Source: MGNI01 sp964353875
Lineage (GTDB): Bacteria > Chloroflexota > Anaerolineae > Anaerolineales > E44-bin32
Assembly (NCBI GenBank): GCA_964353875.1
Contig: CAYGXU010000011.1
Location: forward strand, 1 to 50,599
DNA: 50,599 nucleotides
Direction of reading: 5' to 3'
Below, in pieces: positions 17,292 through 26,451 of this stretch. Both the position numbers and the translations under genes were made by a program. The notes beneath the pieces were generated by a model, which was not told the origin of the DNA, did no database searches, and was given only the letters and a program-made list of their open reading frames with translations. Each line of letters starts with the position of its first letter. The stretch's first letter is position 1.

Positions 17292-18341
17292 ATGGCACCT
17301 GTGAGCATGAAAGCGCTCCTTGAGACGGGCGTCCATTTCGGTCATCGGACCCGAAAATGGAACCCACGAATGAAACCCTTTATTTTTACCGAACGGAATG
17401 GAATTCACATCATCGATCTGCAACAGACTTTGGGATCGCTGGAGAGGGCTTATGCCCTCATTCGTGATACCGTTGCCGGAGGCGGCATCCTGCTTTTTAC
17501 TGGCACCAAGCGTCAGGCCCAAGAAACGATCGAATTAGAATCAACTCGCTGTGGGATGCCTTATGTCAATTCACGTTGGCTTGGTGGAACCCTAACGAAT
17601 TGGCGTACCATTCGCAGTCGCATCATCGAATGGGAGAATCTGGAAAAACGCCGGGATGCTGGAGAGTTTGAGCTTTTAACCAAAAAAGAGGCACTCAATT
17701 TGAACCGAGAAATTGAAAGGCTTGAGGAGCGTTTGTGCGGCATCCGCAACATGAAGCGACTTCCGGATTTGGTCTACATTGTTGATGTGCGTCGTGAAGA
17801 AACCGCCATTCATGAAGCCAATCTTCTCAATATTCCCGTAATTGCTTTGGTCGACACCAATTGTGATCCAAGTGGTGTGGATTATGTCATCCCATCCAAC
17901 GATGATGCCATCCGAGCGATAAAACTCCTCACTGCCGCGATTGCTGAAGCTGTCATTGAAGGGAAGGCGCTCCGTAAAGATGTGGAGGAGGAAGAGGTTG
18001 GGGCAGGGTATCCTGTGGAATTTGTCGAGTATGAAAGGAGCGATGAGGATCTGCTTGGGGAGGCTACGCTCGCGAAATTAAAGTCCGGCGTTTATGATGA
18101 GAAAGGCTTGGGTCTCAGCGAGGCAGAAACCAAGCCAACTTTTGCTTCGAAATATTATGGCGAGGAGCAGCATGAAGAGCATGAAGAACATAAAGAGCTT
18201 GAAGAGCATGAAGAGCTTAAAGTAGTTGAAGTGGAAGAATTCGAGCATGAGAGCGAGGACGAGGAGGAGTTGGCAGTTCTTGATGAGGTTTCATTCGAAG
18301 TGCATGAATCGCAAGAGGAATTCGATTCAGAAGATGAATAG
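17292..18341 (+). CDS. rpsB: 30S ribosomal protein S2 with long acidic C-terminal extension
   Basis: Residues 1-230 are a standard S2: MKALLETGVHFGHRTRKWNP at the N-terminus, then FTGTKRQAQ, NSRWLGGTLTNW, the coiled-coil segment around 115-150, and PVIALVDTNCDPSGVDYVIPSNDDA. S2 binds late to the 30S head and is needed for S1 docking. Most S2 proteins end near residue 230-260, but this one has 349. Residues 230-349 form a low-complexity acidic extension; in the last 59 residues about half are Asp or Glu. DNA encoding residues 294-310 is a degenerate 9-base repeat. An AGGAGG ribosome site precedes the ATG. It is followed after 80 bases by tsf, the universal pairing. Confidence 0.97.
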   Translation: MAPVSMKALLETGVHFGHRTRKWNPRMKPFIFTERNGIHIIDLQQTLGSLERAYALIRDTVAGGGILLFTGTKRQAQETIELESTRCGMPYVNSRWLGGTLTNWRTIRSRIIEWENLEKRRDAGEFELLTKKEALNLNREIERLEERLCGIRNMKRLPDLVYIVDVRREETAIHEANLLNIPVIALVDTNCDPSGVDYVIPSNDDAIRAIKLLTAAIAEAVIEGKALRKDVEEEEVGAGYPVEFVEYERSDEDLLGEATLAKLKSGVYDEKGLGLSEAETKPTFASKYYGEEQHEEHEEHKELEEHEELKVVEVEEFEHESEDEEELAVLDEVSFEVHESQEEFDSEDE

Positions 18342-18421
18342 TCCGCTAGCATGTATCGTTTTCTCTTCAGGGTGTTAGGCTGAAATTGGATTGATTCTGT
18401 TGGAATTAAGGAAGAATAAGG

Positions 18422-19024
18422 ATGAACATCGCCACATCGGACATTAAAGAGTTGCGTGAAAAGACGGGTGCAGGGATTCTAGATTGTAAAGAAGCCTTGC
18501 AATCCGCCAACGGCGATATGGAGAAAGCAATAACGCTGCTGCGTGAAAAAGGTTTGGCAGACGTAGCCAAACGTGCTGGTCGCGAGACGAATAACGGAGT
18601 TCTTGAGCTATATAACCACGGTGATGGTCGAGTTGGTGTGATGGTGGAAGTGAATTGTGAGACGGATTTTGTGGCTCGAACACAAGAGTTCCGTACTTTT
18701 GCACACGAAATTGCCCTTCAAATCGCTGCTAATAACCCGCAATATATTCGACCTGAGGACATCCCGCAGGAAATTATTACACAAGTACGCGAGGATTACC
18801 GTAAGCGCGCCCTCCAGGAAGGGAAGAAAGAGCAAGTGATTGATAAAATTGTCGATGGTCGGATGCAGAAGTTTTATGAAGAGAAATGCTTGCTACTACA
18901 GCCCTATATCCGCGATGAGGAAAAGAAGGTGGGGGATCTATTTCAGGAGATTATCTCCACCATCGGAGAAAATATTAGCGTTCGCCGCTTTGCTCGTTGG
19001 GAAGTGGGCAAATACGCAGAATGA
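18422..19024 (+). CDS. tsf: Translation elongation factor Ts
   Basis: This 200-residue guanine-nucleotide exchange factor recycles EF-Tu-GDP. The UBA-like N-terminal domain IKELREKTGAGILDCKEAL (residues 8-26) and the exchange motif TDFVAR (81-86) are exact. The length is that of the short EF-Ts class (as in Thermus and cyanobacteria), which lacks the coiled-coil insertion and second core subdomain of the 283-residue E. coli protein. An AAGGAAGAATAAGG purine stretch precedes the ATG. It is co-transcribed with rpsB and followed by an intrinsic terminator. Confidence 0.97.
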   Translation: MNIATSDIKELREKTGAGILDCKEALQSANGDMEKAITLLREKGLADVAKRAGRETNNGVLELYNHGDGRVGVMVEVNCETDFVARTQEFRTFAHEIALQIAANNPQYIRPEDIPQEIITQVREDYRKRALQEGKKEQVIDKIVDGRMQKFYEEKCLLLQPYIRDEEKKVGDLFQEIISTIGENISVRRFARWEVGKYAE

Positions 19025-19029
19025 TAATA

Positions 19030-19059
19030 GGGCCAACCAGGAGTTGGCCCTTTCTTCTT
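19030..19059 (+). terminator. Intrinsic terminator after tsf
   Basis: A perfect 8-bp stem GGGCCAAC / GTTGGCCC with a CAGGA loop is followed by TTTCTTCTT, 5 bases after the tsf stop and 36 bases before the pyrH start. The pyrimidine tract is interrupted by C, so read-through into pyrH is possible. Confidence 0.85.
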
Positions 19060-19094
19060 GTATGTAAGATTCTTTGTTTCTCAATGAGGGAGTG

Positions 19095-19811
19095 ATGAAA
19101 AAGCCGATTTATCGTCGAATCCTTCTTAAATTAGGGGGCGAAGCATTGGCAGGGCGAGGAGGTTTTGGTATCGATCCTCAGAAAGCAGAAGAGGTCGCAC
19201 TGAAGGTCCAAGCGGTGCGCGATCTCGGTGTAGAGGTGGCCATTGTCATCGGGGCAGGAAATCTATGGAGGGGCCAAGATGGCATCCAGCGCGGGATGGA
19301 TCGTGCCACGGCGGATTATATGGGGATGCTGGGGACAATCATCAACTCCTTGGCCTTGATGGACGCCCACGAACGTTTGGGGATCGTTACGCGTGTCATG
19401 TCTGCGATGGAAATGCGCGCGGTCGCTGAACCTTACATTCGTAGAAGAGCAATTCGGCATCTGGAGAAGGGGCGCGTAGTGATCCTTGGAGGGGGGACAG
19501 GTAATCCTTATTTCTCAACGGATACAGCTGCAGCGCTGCGCGGGATGGAGATTGAAGCGAATGTCGTCATCAAGGCGACAAAGGTCGACGGCGTTTACGA
19601 TCAAGACCCGGAGATCCATTTGGATGCACAAAAATTCGATCACTTGACTTTCATTGAAGCTCTCAACCTTCGTTTAAAAGTGATGGACAGCACTGCGATA
19701 TCGCTCTGTATGGACAACAACCTTCCTTTGTTTGTTCTCAATATGTGGGAACCGGATAGTCTTGTGAAAGCGGTAACAGGGATACCGGTCGGCACAATCA
19801 TTACAAATTAG
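19095..19811 (+). CDS. pyrH: Uridylate kinase (UMP kinase)
   Basis: This 238-residue amino-acid-kinase-fold enzyme phosphorylates UMP to UDP. Family features are RRILLKLGGEALAG at the N-terminus, VIGAGNLWRG, MDRATADYMGMLGT, the ILGGGTGNPYFSTDTAAALR block, and KVDGVYDQDP. The upstream in-frame ATG at 19074 would add seven residues. The ATG at 19095 is preferred because GAGGGAG lies 4 bases before it and the product then begins at the normal place. It lies in the conserved order rpsB-tsf-pyrH-frr. Confidence 0.97.
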   Translation: MKKPIYRRILLKLGGEALAGRGGFGIDPQKAEEVALKVQAVRDLGVEVAIVIGAGNLWRGQDGIQRGMDRATADYMGMLGTIINSLALMDAHERLGIVTRVMSAMEMRAVAEPYIRRRAIRHLEKGRVVILGGGTGNPYFSTDTAAALRGMEIEANVVIKATKVDGVYDQDPEIHLDAQKFDHLTFIEALNLRLKVMDSTAISLCMDNNLPLFVLNMWEPDSLVKAVTGIPVGTIITN

Positions 19812-19924
19812 CATCGAATACCCGCGCAAGAGATCGAAGGAATCACATCGCAAAAAATCCGATTTTGCATTATCCTTAAAGCAACATGTGGTCCGTCGGT
19901 CACGTATCATCAAGGAGCAGTCTT

Positions 19925-20482
19925 ATGGTCAATGATGCGCTTGCTGAAGCCGAGTTAAGGATGAGAGGCGCTGTTCGCGCTTTTGAGGATGATCTGGCAG
20001 CCATCCGCACCGGTCGTGCCTCGCCGGCATTGGTCGAGAAGTTGCCAGTGGAATATTACGGCACCCCTACCCCTTTGATGCAACTGGCAACGATCAGCGT
20101 TCCCGAACCACGAATGCTTCTCATCCGACCATTTGATCCTACAAGCGTAAAAGAAATCGAGCGGGCGATTTTGGCATCTGATTTAGGATTAACTCCAAAC
20201 AATGACGGAAAAATGATCCGATTAAACATCCCTCCACTAACTGAGGAACGGCGCCATGAGTTGGTACGCGTAGTACGCAATCGTGCCGAGGAAGCCCGTG
20301 TAGCCATTCGCAATGTGCGACGGGATGTGTTAAACGATATGAGGGAATTCGAACGGGAGAAATTGATCTCAGAGGATGACTTGGAACGGGCAGAAGATGA
20401 GTTACAGAAGTTGACCGACCATTATGTGGCACAGATCAATGAAGTATGTCAGAGGAAAGAAGCTGAAGTTCTCGAAGTATGA
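19925..20482 (+). CDS. frr: Ribosome recycling factor
   Basis: This 185-residue factor splits post-termination ribosomes together with EF-G, and the length is exactly typical. The conserved FEDDLAAIRTGRASPALVEK region (about residues 19-38), PLMQLATISVPEPRMLLIRPFD and the C-terminal helical bundle with RNAREEAR-like and LTDHYVAQIN sequence are present. An upstream ATG (19886) would add 13 poorly conserved residues. The ATG at 19925 is chosen for the AAGGAG site 8 bases upstream and the family start MVNDAL. Confidence 0.97.
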   Translation: MVNDALAEAELRMRGAVRAFEDDLAAIRTGRASPALVEKLPVEYYGTPTPLMQLATISVPEPRMLLIRPFDPTSVKEIERAILASDLGLTPNNDGKMIRLNIPPLTEERRHELVRVVRNRAEEARVAIRNVRRDVLNDMREFEREKLISEDDLERAEDELQKLTDHYVAQINEVCQRKEAEVLEV

Positions 20483-20503
20483 AGTGCCGAAATAAATGCA
20501 AAG

Positions 20504-21235
20504 ATGAAGAAACAGAAGTCTCAATTGCCAGATAGAATACCCACCCATGTGGCTATTATTATGGATGGGAATGGACGTTGGGCCAAAGCGCGCGGGTTGC
20601 CTCGCATCGCAGGCCATCGCGCTGGCGTTGAAAACTTAAGACGCATCCTCAGAGCCTGCGTCGAATTCGGCATACAATTTCTGACCATTTACGCTTTCTC
20701 TACCGAAAACTGGCAACGTCCTATAGAGGAAGTTCGCGGTCTGATGAATATTCTTGAGGATGTCATAGACCGTGAGTTGGAGGAACTTGATAAAAATGGA
20801 GTGCAACTCAAGCATCTTGGTCACCTGGAGGGCTTGAGTCCAGAGCTTCAGGAGAAAGTACTTCATGCCATTGAGCATACGCGCAATAATGATCGCCTGG
20901 TTTTAAATATTGCCTGGAATTATGGGGGGCGAGATGAAATTGTCAATGCAGTTAGGAAGATGATTGCGGATGGTGTTTCTCCAAATGAGGTCACTGAAGA
21001 GCTGGTAAGCCGATATTTGTATACCTGCGATTGCCCGGATCCGGACCTAATCATTCGCACCTCAGGTGAATTACGAGTAAGTAATTTTTTAATCTGGCAG
21101 GGCGCTTATGCCGAGTGGTATATTGCCCCAACCTATTGGCCGGATTTCGGTCGTGAAGAGTTACTCGCGGCCTTGCAAGAGTATGCTAGTAGAGAACGGC
21201 GCTTTGGACGCGTTTTAGATACGGTCAAGAATTGA
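20504..21235 (+). CDS. uppS: Isoprenyl transferase (undecaprenyl diphosphate synthase)
   Basis: This 243-residue cis-prenyltransferase makes the C55 lipid carrier for peptidoglycan and other polymers. The signature HVAIIMDGNGRWAKARG (residues 15-31) includes the catalytic D21. The TIYAFSTENW-type motif, GGRDEIVNA and DLIIRTSGELRVSNFLIWQ motifs follow in the expected order. The ribosome site is weak. The gene begins 21 bases after frr and is 4 bases from cdsA, so it is within the same unit. Confidence 0.96.
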   Translation: MKKQKSQLPDRIPTHVAIIMDGNGRWAKARGLPRIAGHRAGVENLRRILRACVEFGIQFLTIYAFSTENWQRPIEEVRGLMNILEDVIDRELEELDKNGVQLKHLGHLEGLSPELQEKVLHAIEHTRNNDRLVLNIAWNYGGRDEIVNAVRKMIADGVSPNEVTEELVSRYLYTCDCPDPDLIIRTSGELRVSNFLIWQGAYAEWYIAPTYWPDFGREELLAALQEYASRERRFGRVLDTVKN

Positions 21236-21239
21236 TCCT

Positions 21240-22058
21240 ATGTTGCGCGAACGGGTTGCGGTTGTCCTCTTCCTTTTCCCAACCATCATCTGGATTGTTG
21301 TTTGTGGGGGGTGGTTGTATGCCCTGGCAATCACTTTTTTGCTTACTTTTGCCGGTTGGGAATTCGGAATACTCTTTCGACAGTATGGTTTTCGTCCTTC
21401 CATCCCTCTGCTTCTGAGCGGGGTTTCGCTCCTTTGCATCTCTCGTTTCTTGGGGGGGCTTCCTCTTTCTTCAACCCTTTTAACGGGTCTTTGCTTAATT
21501 GCCATGGTTTGGCATCTGGTGGATTATGAAAGAGGGGCTTCCCGATCGGGAACGGATTTTGCGATTACCCTGGCGGGGATGGTATATGTGGGATGGATTG
21601 GTTCTTTTCTCATCTCTCTACGCACCATGCAGGATGGATTGTGGTGGCTACTGATAGCCCTTCCCGCCGTATGGTTGGCAGATGCAGCGGCCTACTTGGT
21701 GGGTAAAAGATGGGGGAAACACAGGCTTGTACCGCGATTAAGTCCCAAGAAAACATGGGAGGGGTACTTGGCCGGAATCTCAGTTGGGTCTTTAACAGGA
21801 GTGGGATTGGCCTACTTGTGGATGTTTACTACAGGCATTTCCTCAACGCTGACCGGCATCGGCGGATTCGTCATAGGAACAGTATTGAGTGTCTTAGCGG
21901 TAATGGGGGACTTAGGGATTAGCATGGTAAAGCGTGAAATCAAGGTCAAGGATACGGGCAGCTTGATCCCTGGTCATGGGGGTGTATTGGATCGTCTCGA
22001 TTCTTGGATCTGGGCTGGTGTGCTCGGATTCTATCTTGTCGGATGGATCGCTTTCTAA
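21240..22058 (+). CDS. cdsA: Phosphatidate cytidylyltransferase
   Basis: This 272-residue integral membrane enzyme forms CDP-diacylglycerol from phosphatidate and CTP for phospholipid synthesis. It has about eight hydrophobic segments. The family motifs LADAAAYLVGKRWGKHRL and SPKKTWEG lie in the central third. The signature KDTGSLIPGHGGVLDRLDS, with metal-binding Asp residues, is near the end. It follows uppS by 4 bases, the usual neighbour. Dxr and RseP-type genes that often come next are absent; a 142-bp repeat element lies in that position. Confidence 0.95.
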   Translation: MLRERVAVVLFLFPTIIWIVVCGGWLYALAITFLLTFAGWEFGILFRQYGFRPSIPLLLSGVSLLCISRFLGGLPLSSTLLTGLCLIAMVWHLVDYERGASRSGTDFAITLAGMVYVGWIGSFLISLRTMQDGLWWLLIALPAVWLADAAAYLVGKRWGKHRLVPRLSPKKTWEGYLAGISVGSLTGVGLAYLWMFTTGISSTLTGIGGFVIGTVLSVLAVMGDLGISMVKREIKVKDTGSLIPGHGGVLDRLDSWIWAGVLGFYLVGWIAF

Positions 22059-22067
22059 AACGGAATC

Positions 22068-22209
22068 GTAACTTCTCAGCCTTGCCTGCAAACGCAAACG
22101 CTGAAGGTCTTTCTGGCAGAACAAGTGGTTGAATTTATAGGAAATCTGCGCTTGACAGGCAAGTTTGGACAGCAAAACAAACCTTTAGGATCTTTGCCTG
22201 AATAATTAC
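22068..22209. mobile_element. 142-bp inverted-repeat element, copy 1 (MITE-like)
   Basis: This copy starts GTAACTTCTCAG and ends CTGAATAATTAC; the ends pair at 9 of 12 positions. It is flanked directly on both sides by the perfect 8-mer ACGGAATC (22060-22067 and 22210-22217), which looks like a target-site duplication. An ungapped comparison with 33844-33985 shows the same length and about three-quarters identity by eye. Shared blocks include AGGTCTTTCTGG, GTTGAATTT and CCTTTAGGATC. It encodes no protein and lies 9 bases after the cdsA stop. Confidence 0.8.
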
Positions 22210-22249
22210 ACGGAATCCAATTCCTGTCCGAAGAAAATGGAGGAGAGCC

Positions 22250-23245
22250 ATGAAGGAAGTCCCCTCACGCAATCTGGCCCTTGAGCTCGTGCGTGTGACG
22301 GAAGCTGCAGCTATGGCCGCCGGACGTTATATGGGACTTGGGGATTTGAAGGCTGGTGACCGCGCTGCCGTAGATGCGATGAGGCTGGTTTTAAATTCGA
22401 TTGAGATGGACGGGGTAATTGTCATCGGCGAAGGAGAAAAGGATGAGGCGCCGATGCTTTATAACGGCGAGCGATTAGGAACTGGAGAACCTCCTCAAGT
22501 GGACATCGCGGTTGACCCGATTGATGGAACCCGACTCTTGGCTCACGGTCGTACAAACTCCATCTCCACAGTTGCCATTGCCGAGAGGGGTTCCATGTTC
22601 GATCCGGGTCCGATTGTCTATATGTATAAGATCGCCGTTGGCCCGGAAGTAAAGGGTCATATCGATATCAGCGCCAGTGTAACTGAGAACGTACGCTCGG
22701 TGGCGAATGCCAAAAAGGTGGACATTGACGATCTGACGATCGTCATCCTCGACCGCCCTCGCCATGCGGAGATTATCCAGGAGATCCGCTCGCTGAGAGC
22801 CCGTATTCGCCTCATCACGGATGGGGATGTCGCCGGGGCGCTCATGACTGCCTGGCCTGAGTCAGGGATCGATATGCTCATTGGCATCGGCGGTACGCCG
22901 GAAGGTGTCTTGGCTGCATGCGCCTTGAAATGTATGAATGGCGAGATCCAGGGCAAGTTATATCCCCGCGACGAGGAAGAGGCGGAAACCGCCCGCCAAC
23001 AGGGCTATGACTTAGACCGGGTTCTGAGGATCGATGAGCTGGTTAACAGCGATGACGTTTTCTTTGCCATTACCGGGATCACGGACGGCGAACTGGTAGA
23101 AGGTGTGAAGTATTTCCGTGAAGGCGCTCGCACACATAGCCTGGTGATGAGGGCACGTTCGGGAACGATTCGCGAGATTCGCGCCACTCATCGCTGGGAG
23201 AAGTTGATGACCATCAGCCAGATCAGTTACGATAAAGAGCTGTGA
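22250..23245 (+). CDS. glpX: Fructose-1,6-bisphosphatase class II
   Basis: This 331-residue enzyme is the Li-sensitive-phosphatase-fold, metal-dependent FBPase of gluconeogenesis; some homologues also hydrolyse sedoheptulose bisphosphate. The GlpX signature blocks are present: RVTEAAAMAAGRYMGLGD near residue 15, VIGEGEKDEAPML (about 62-74), DPIDGTRLLAHG (about 90-101) and IGGTPEGVLAACALKCMNGE. An ATGGAGGAGAG ribosome site precedes the ATG. It is on the same strand as cdsA but separated by the inserted repeat element, and no terminator was seen on either side. The following 290 bases up to the convergent PKD gene hold nothing recognisable. Confidence 0.96.
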   Translation: MKEVPSRNLALELVRVTEAAAMAAGRYMGLGDLKAGDRAAVDAMRLVLNSIEMDGVIVIGEGEKDEAPMLYNGERLGTGEPPQVDIAVDPIDGTRLLAHGRTNSISTVAIAERGSMFDPGPIVYMYKIAVGPEVKGHIDISASVTENVRSVANAKKVDIDDLTIVILDRPRHAEIIQEIRSLRARIRLITDGDVAGALMTAWPESGIDMLIGIGGTPEGVLAACALKCMNGEIQGKLYPRDEEEAETARQQGYDLDRVLRIDELVNSDDVFFAITGITDGELVEGVKYFREGARTHSLVMRARSGTIREIRATHRWEKLMTISQISYDKEL

Positions 23246-23535
23246 CCTGCTGTCCACATGGAAGGCAATCATGGCTCGTGCTCGATACGCGATCCCCAAT
23301 GGCCAATTCTCCACCAAATTAAGTCAATTGGGCAGCGGGTGATCTCCACGGGGACGAATCCCTCTGGGATTGCACTGTTATCTCAAGCTATCATGCTCCA
23401 AGCGGCCACTCTCATTTCTGAAATCAATACTTCATTGACTATTCATACGTGCCATGCATGGACAAGGTATCCAGCATCGATTCAAACCAACCCCTATCAG
23501 TCAGGCTATGATTACCTGCTTATCCAATGTTTGCG

Positions 23536-26451
23536 CTATTTTAAACGGGGCATTGGAATGCAGTTGGTTGGTTTGCCATTGTTGTCCAACTTGAGAGTTT
23601 CAACCAGGATCCTGGTGCGTATGAGTTCGATGTTGTTCAGGGACGGCCTCAATAAGGTGGCTTCAATTTTCTTCATGACCTCATAAAAAGGTGTGTCTCC
23701 TCTACAGTCTCGGTTGGCGTCAATCTTCTGCTCCCAAACGATCGCGCCTTGAGCAAAATTCAACCAGGCCACGAGTAGGGATGCTTCCACGGTGCTGCGT
23801 ATCTTTCTATTATTGATCGCTAAAGTCTGGCGTGCCTCTTCTATCGTCTTAACGGATTTCCTTTCGGAGAAGAACTTCGAGGAGAAGTTAACAAGATCCA
23901 GATAAGCCTGTAATGTCGCCTGATCGATTTGGGTTTCTCCTACTCCGCTGAACTGGTTCAACCAATAGCTCCTACCCTGGACAAGGTCTTTATTATCGGT
24001 GACCAGCACAGGCAGACTATCCTGACTGGTCGCGCGATCATCATCGACGACTTCGATCATCACAGCGTGAATACCGGGCGAGTCAAAGGTTACTTGCGCG
24101 GAATCGATCACTTGGAAGGGGAAGACACCTGATGAGCTCGACAAGGGATCCGGCCCAGTGCCATCGTTGTAATACATGGGTGAAAAACCAAAGTTCCAGA
24201 GGAAGATTAGATCATCGGAGCCAGAATCGGAGGCAAGTGCCTGATGACTTTGTTCAACTCCCACCCGCTCAAGAAAAGCATCATCGTCGCCGAAGGATTT
24301 TAGCCCGGATCTATCCAACTTCACATTAGGGGCGCTGTTCTCGACGATCACCTGAAAACGGTCTTGGCCACAACCGTCATCGTCATCGCAGAGATTCAGG
24401 GTAACTTCGTAAGTTCCGTCGTCTCCGTAGGCATGGGATCCAGAGACAAAACCCGCCCCCATGCTCTCGGCGACAAGGCCTTGCTCGATTGGAGTGCCAT
24501 CGCCCCAATCGATGTTAAGGCTGTGTGAGTCCAAGAATCCTGGATCGGTGAAGGAGTTAAGTTCCAGAAGCAAGTTCTGACCTTCAACGATGGTTTGGGA
24601 TGGACCCGCCTCAACCGTAGGGGCTAAGTTCAAGACTGTCACCTGCATGGTATCGCAGGCGCTCCATCCCTTGTCGTCCGATATACAAATCTCTACACTA
24701 TAGAGACCATTGTCACCGTAAACATGAGAACCGGCGATCGTGCCCCAGCTGCCTTCCCAGACGATGGCGCCGGATTCTATAGGAGAGCCATCACCCCAAT
24801 TAATGGTGGCATTGGTAGGATCGGACATGGAGCAGGCCACGAATGTGGCAGAGGTGAGACTTACCGTTTCGTCTTCATTCGTCCTTTGATCCTCTCCGAG
24901 TTCGATGGGCGGCTGAACCGGAATTGTAGCCACAATCGCATCTCCTGTGCCATTATGCGGACCGACCCAAAGCCCCTTAGTGAGACCGAAGCGACTCAAA
25001 TCAATCGCATCAATGATGTCAATCGGCGGACTCGTCCAATGACCAAACTGAAATAGCTCCAGTTCAATCGTGGCGGATAACTTAATCAAGAATCGTGTAA
25101 ACCAATAGCGGAAGCCGGATAATTGGACTTGGGCATAGTCCACAGGGGAGAAGTCGCCTGCGTCGATTGGGCCGAAGGCCACTGGCGCTTCGGATTGTTT
25201 CAGAAGAATTTTGCCGAAGCCGGATGCATCGCCGCCGGGAAGGACTTGCCATGAGGCAGTCAGTTTGTCTGAACCGAGCTTGGGAGTGATTCCGAGCCCG
25301 ATCCCAATCGAACCAATCGGCACTCCCTTGATGTTTAGCGGATAACGTAACCCTGTTAGATCAGGAGGAAGGTAAACCTCAGGAAGCTCGAAAGTTCCAT
25401 CGGGACCGAAAGGTGTTCGGAAGCTTTTGGAGGCATCATACTCGGCCTCGATACACCATGTGACGACGGGCTTGCCCAGGATGGAAGCTTTAACACCTAC
25501 AAAGAAATCATACGACAAAAGAAACTCCTTGCCTTCTTCGTATCGTGGAACTCCAGCCAGGCGGAATTGTTCCGCCTCCCAATCCATGGGAAGGATGGTT
25601 GAGGTTGGCCAGTAGGAACATCCTTGAGCCATTACATCTGGAAGATTTACGCTCATTTTCATCGGAAGGCGAACTCCGAATGCCCAATCCAGCTGGAAAC
25701 CGGCCTTGGCCTCAGCAATCGTCATACAGTGCTTCTTACCGAAAATTTTGAAGCACGCCTCCTCCTTGAAGCTAATCGTATAGTCGATTTGCGGTCCTGA
25801 ATATGTAAAACCTAAAATAATATCTTCTGACATGGTCGATTGAGGATGTTCAGCCAGGGTAATTGGAAGGGGTTCAGGAGAGGAGTCGGGGTAGATAATC
25901 TTAAAGGTCTCTTCGAAAGTATATCGCCTCGGCTCATAACCGAATTCGTATTGCTGCCAGATTCCCGGGTAGGTCTCCTCTAGGGCATCACGGATGGTTT
26001 GAGTGTAGTCTCCCGGCTGGACAGAACCCAGTGCTCCGTTGGGCATCCCCTCCTCCACGATCAGGTTGGGCCATTGATCATACCCAGCTTGTTGTGGGAG
26101 ATCAAATTCGATAACCGTGGTGCCTGTTGTGCTTGAAGAATTGGGGATGTCTGCTTCTGCCCTTGGAGTGAATTGAGCTGGTTCCGTGGTCACCTCATAT
26201 TCGTAGGACGTGGATGCAGGGGTGGGCAGACCCTCTGAACGCCGTTCTTCAATGGCTCTCCTCAGCGTCAGCTGCAAAGGAGTTCCTCCGTCCTCTTCTG
26301 TATTCTTGGGAGTTTCATCTTCGAAGGATAAGGAAGGGGTATATTGGGGGGTGTTTTTGGTGGGGTTTATATTGAGGGATGAAAAACCAAGAGAAGCAAT
26401 GGTCATTAAGGCGATTATAAAGTGTGAATAACGAAAATCTGCTTTTTTCAT
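23536..26451 (-). CDS. Large secreted PKD-domain protein
   Basis: This 971-residue protein has an N-terminal signal or anchor (hydrophobic stretch about residues 10-26 after MKKADFRYSH). A long beta-rich region without recognised family (about 100-510) follows. Two to three PKD/Ig-like repeats then appear: NWGDGSPIESG with SHVYGDNGLYSVE near residue 560-600, DWGDGTPIEQG with SHAYGDDGTYEVT near 650-690, and a degenerate third near 730-820. A C-terminal helical block (about 830-971) has a few Cys and ends CIPMPRLK. PKD repeats mediate protein or carbohydrate contacts on secreted proteins. The AAAGGGAT ribosome site supports the start. No catalytic motif was found. It stands alone between glpX (convergent) and rho. 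Confidence 0.82.
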   Translation of the reverse strand: MKKADFRYSHFIIALMTIASLGFSSLNINPTKNTPQYTPSLSFEDETPKNTEEDGGTPLQLTLRRAIEERRSEGLPTPASTSYEYEVTTEPAQFTPRAEADIPNSSSTTGTTVIEFDLPQQAGYDQWPNLIVEEGMPNGALGSVQPGDYTQTIRDALEETYPGIWQQYEFGYEPRRYTFEETFKIIYPDSSPEPLPITLAEHPQSTMSEDIILGFTYSGPQIDYTISFKEEACFKIFGKKHCMTIAEAKAGFQLDWAFGVRLPMKMSVNLPDVMAQGCSYWPTSTILPMDWEAEQFRLAGVPRYEEGKEFLLSYDFFVGVKASILGKPVVTWCIEAEYDASKSFRTPFGPDGTFELPEVYLPPDLTGLRYPLNIKGVPIGSIGIGLGITPKLGSDKLTASWQVLPGGDASGFGKILLKQSEAPVAFGPIDAGDFSPVDYAQVQLSGFRYWFTRFLIKLSATIELELFQFGHWTSPPIDIIDAIDLSRFGLTKGLWVGPHNGTGDAIVATIPVQPPIELGEDQRTNEDETVSLTSATFVACSMSDPTNATINWGDGSPIESGAIVWEGSWGTIAGSHVYGDNGLYSVEICISDDKGWSACDTMQVTVLNLAPTVEAGPSQTIVEGQNLLLELNSFTDPGFLDSHSLNIDWGDGTPIEQGLVAESMGAGFVSGSHAYGDDGTYEVTLNLCDDDDGCGQDRFQVIVENSAPNVKLDRSGLKSFGDDDAFLERVGVEQSHQALASDSGSDDLIFLWNFGFSPMYYNDGTGPDPLSSSSGVFPFQVIDSAQVTFDSPGIHAVMIEVVDDDRATSQDSLPVLVTDNKDLVQGRSYWLNQFSGVGETQIDQATLQAYLDLVNFSSKFFSERKSVKTIEEARQTLAINNRKIRSTVEASLLVAWLNFAQGAIVWEQKIDANRDCRGDTPFYEVMKKIEATLLRPSLNNIELIRTRILVETLKLDNNGKPTNCIPMPRLK

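Noticed and set aside
23258..23686. 142-codon plus-strand frame after glpX
   Set aside because: It overlaps the 3' end of the PKD gene on the other strand and has no ribosome site.
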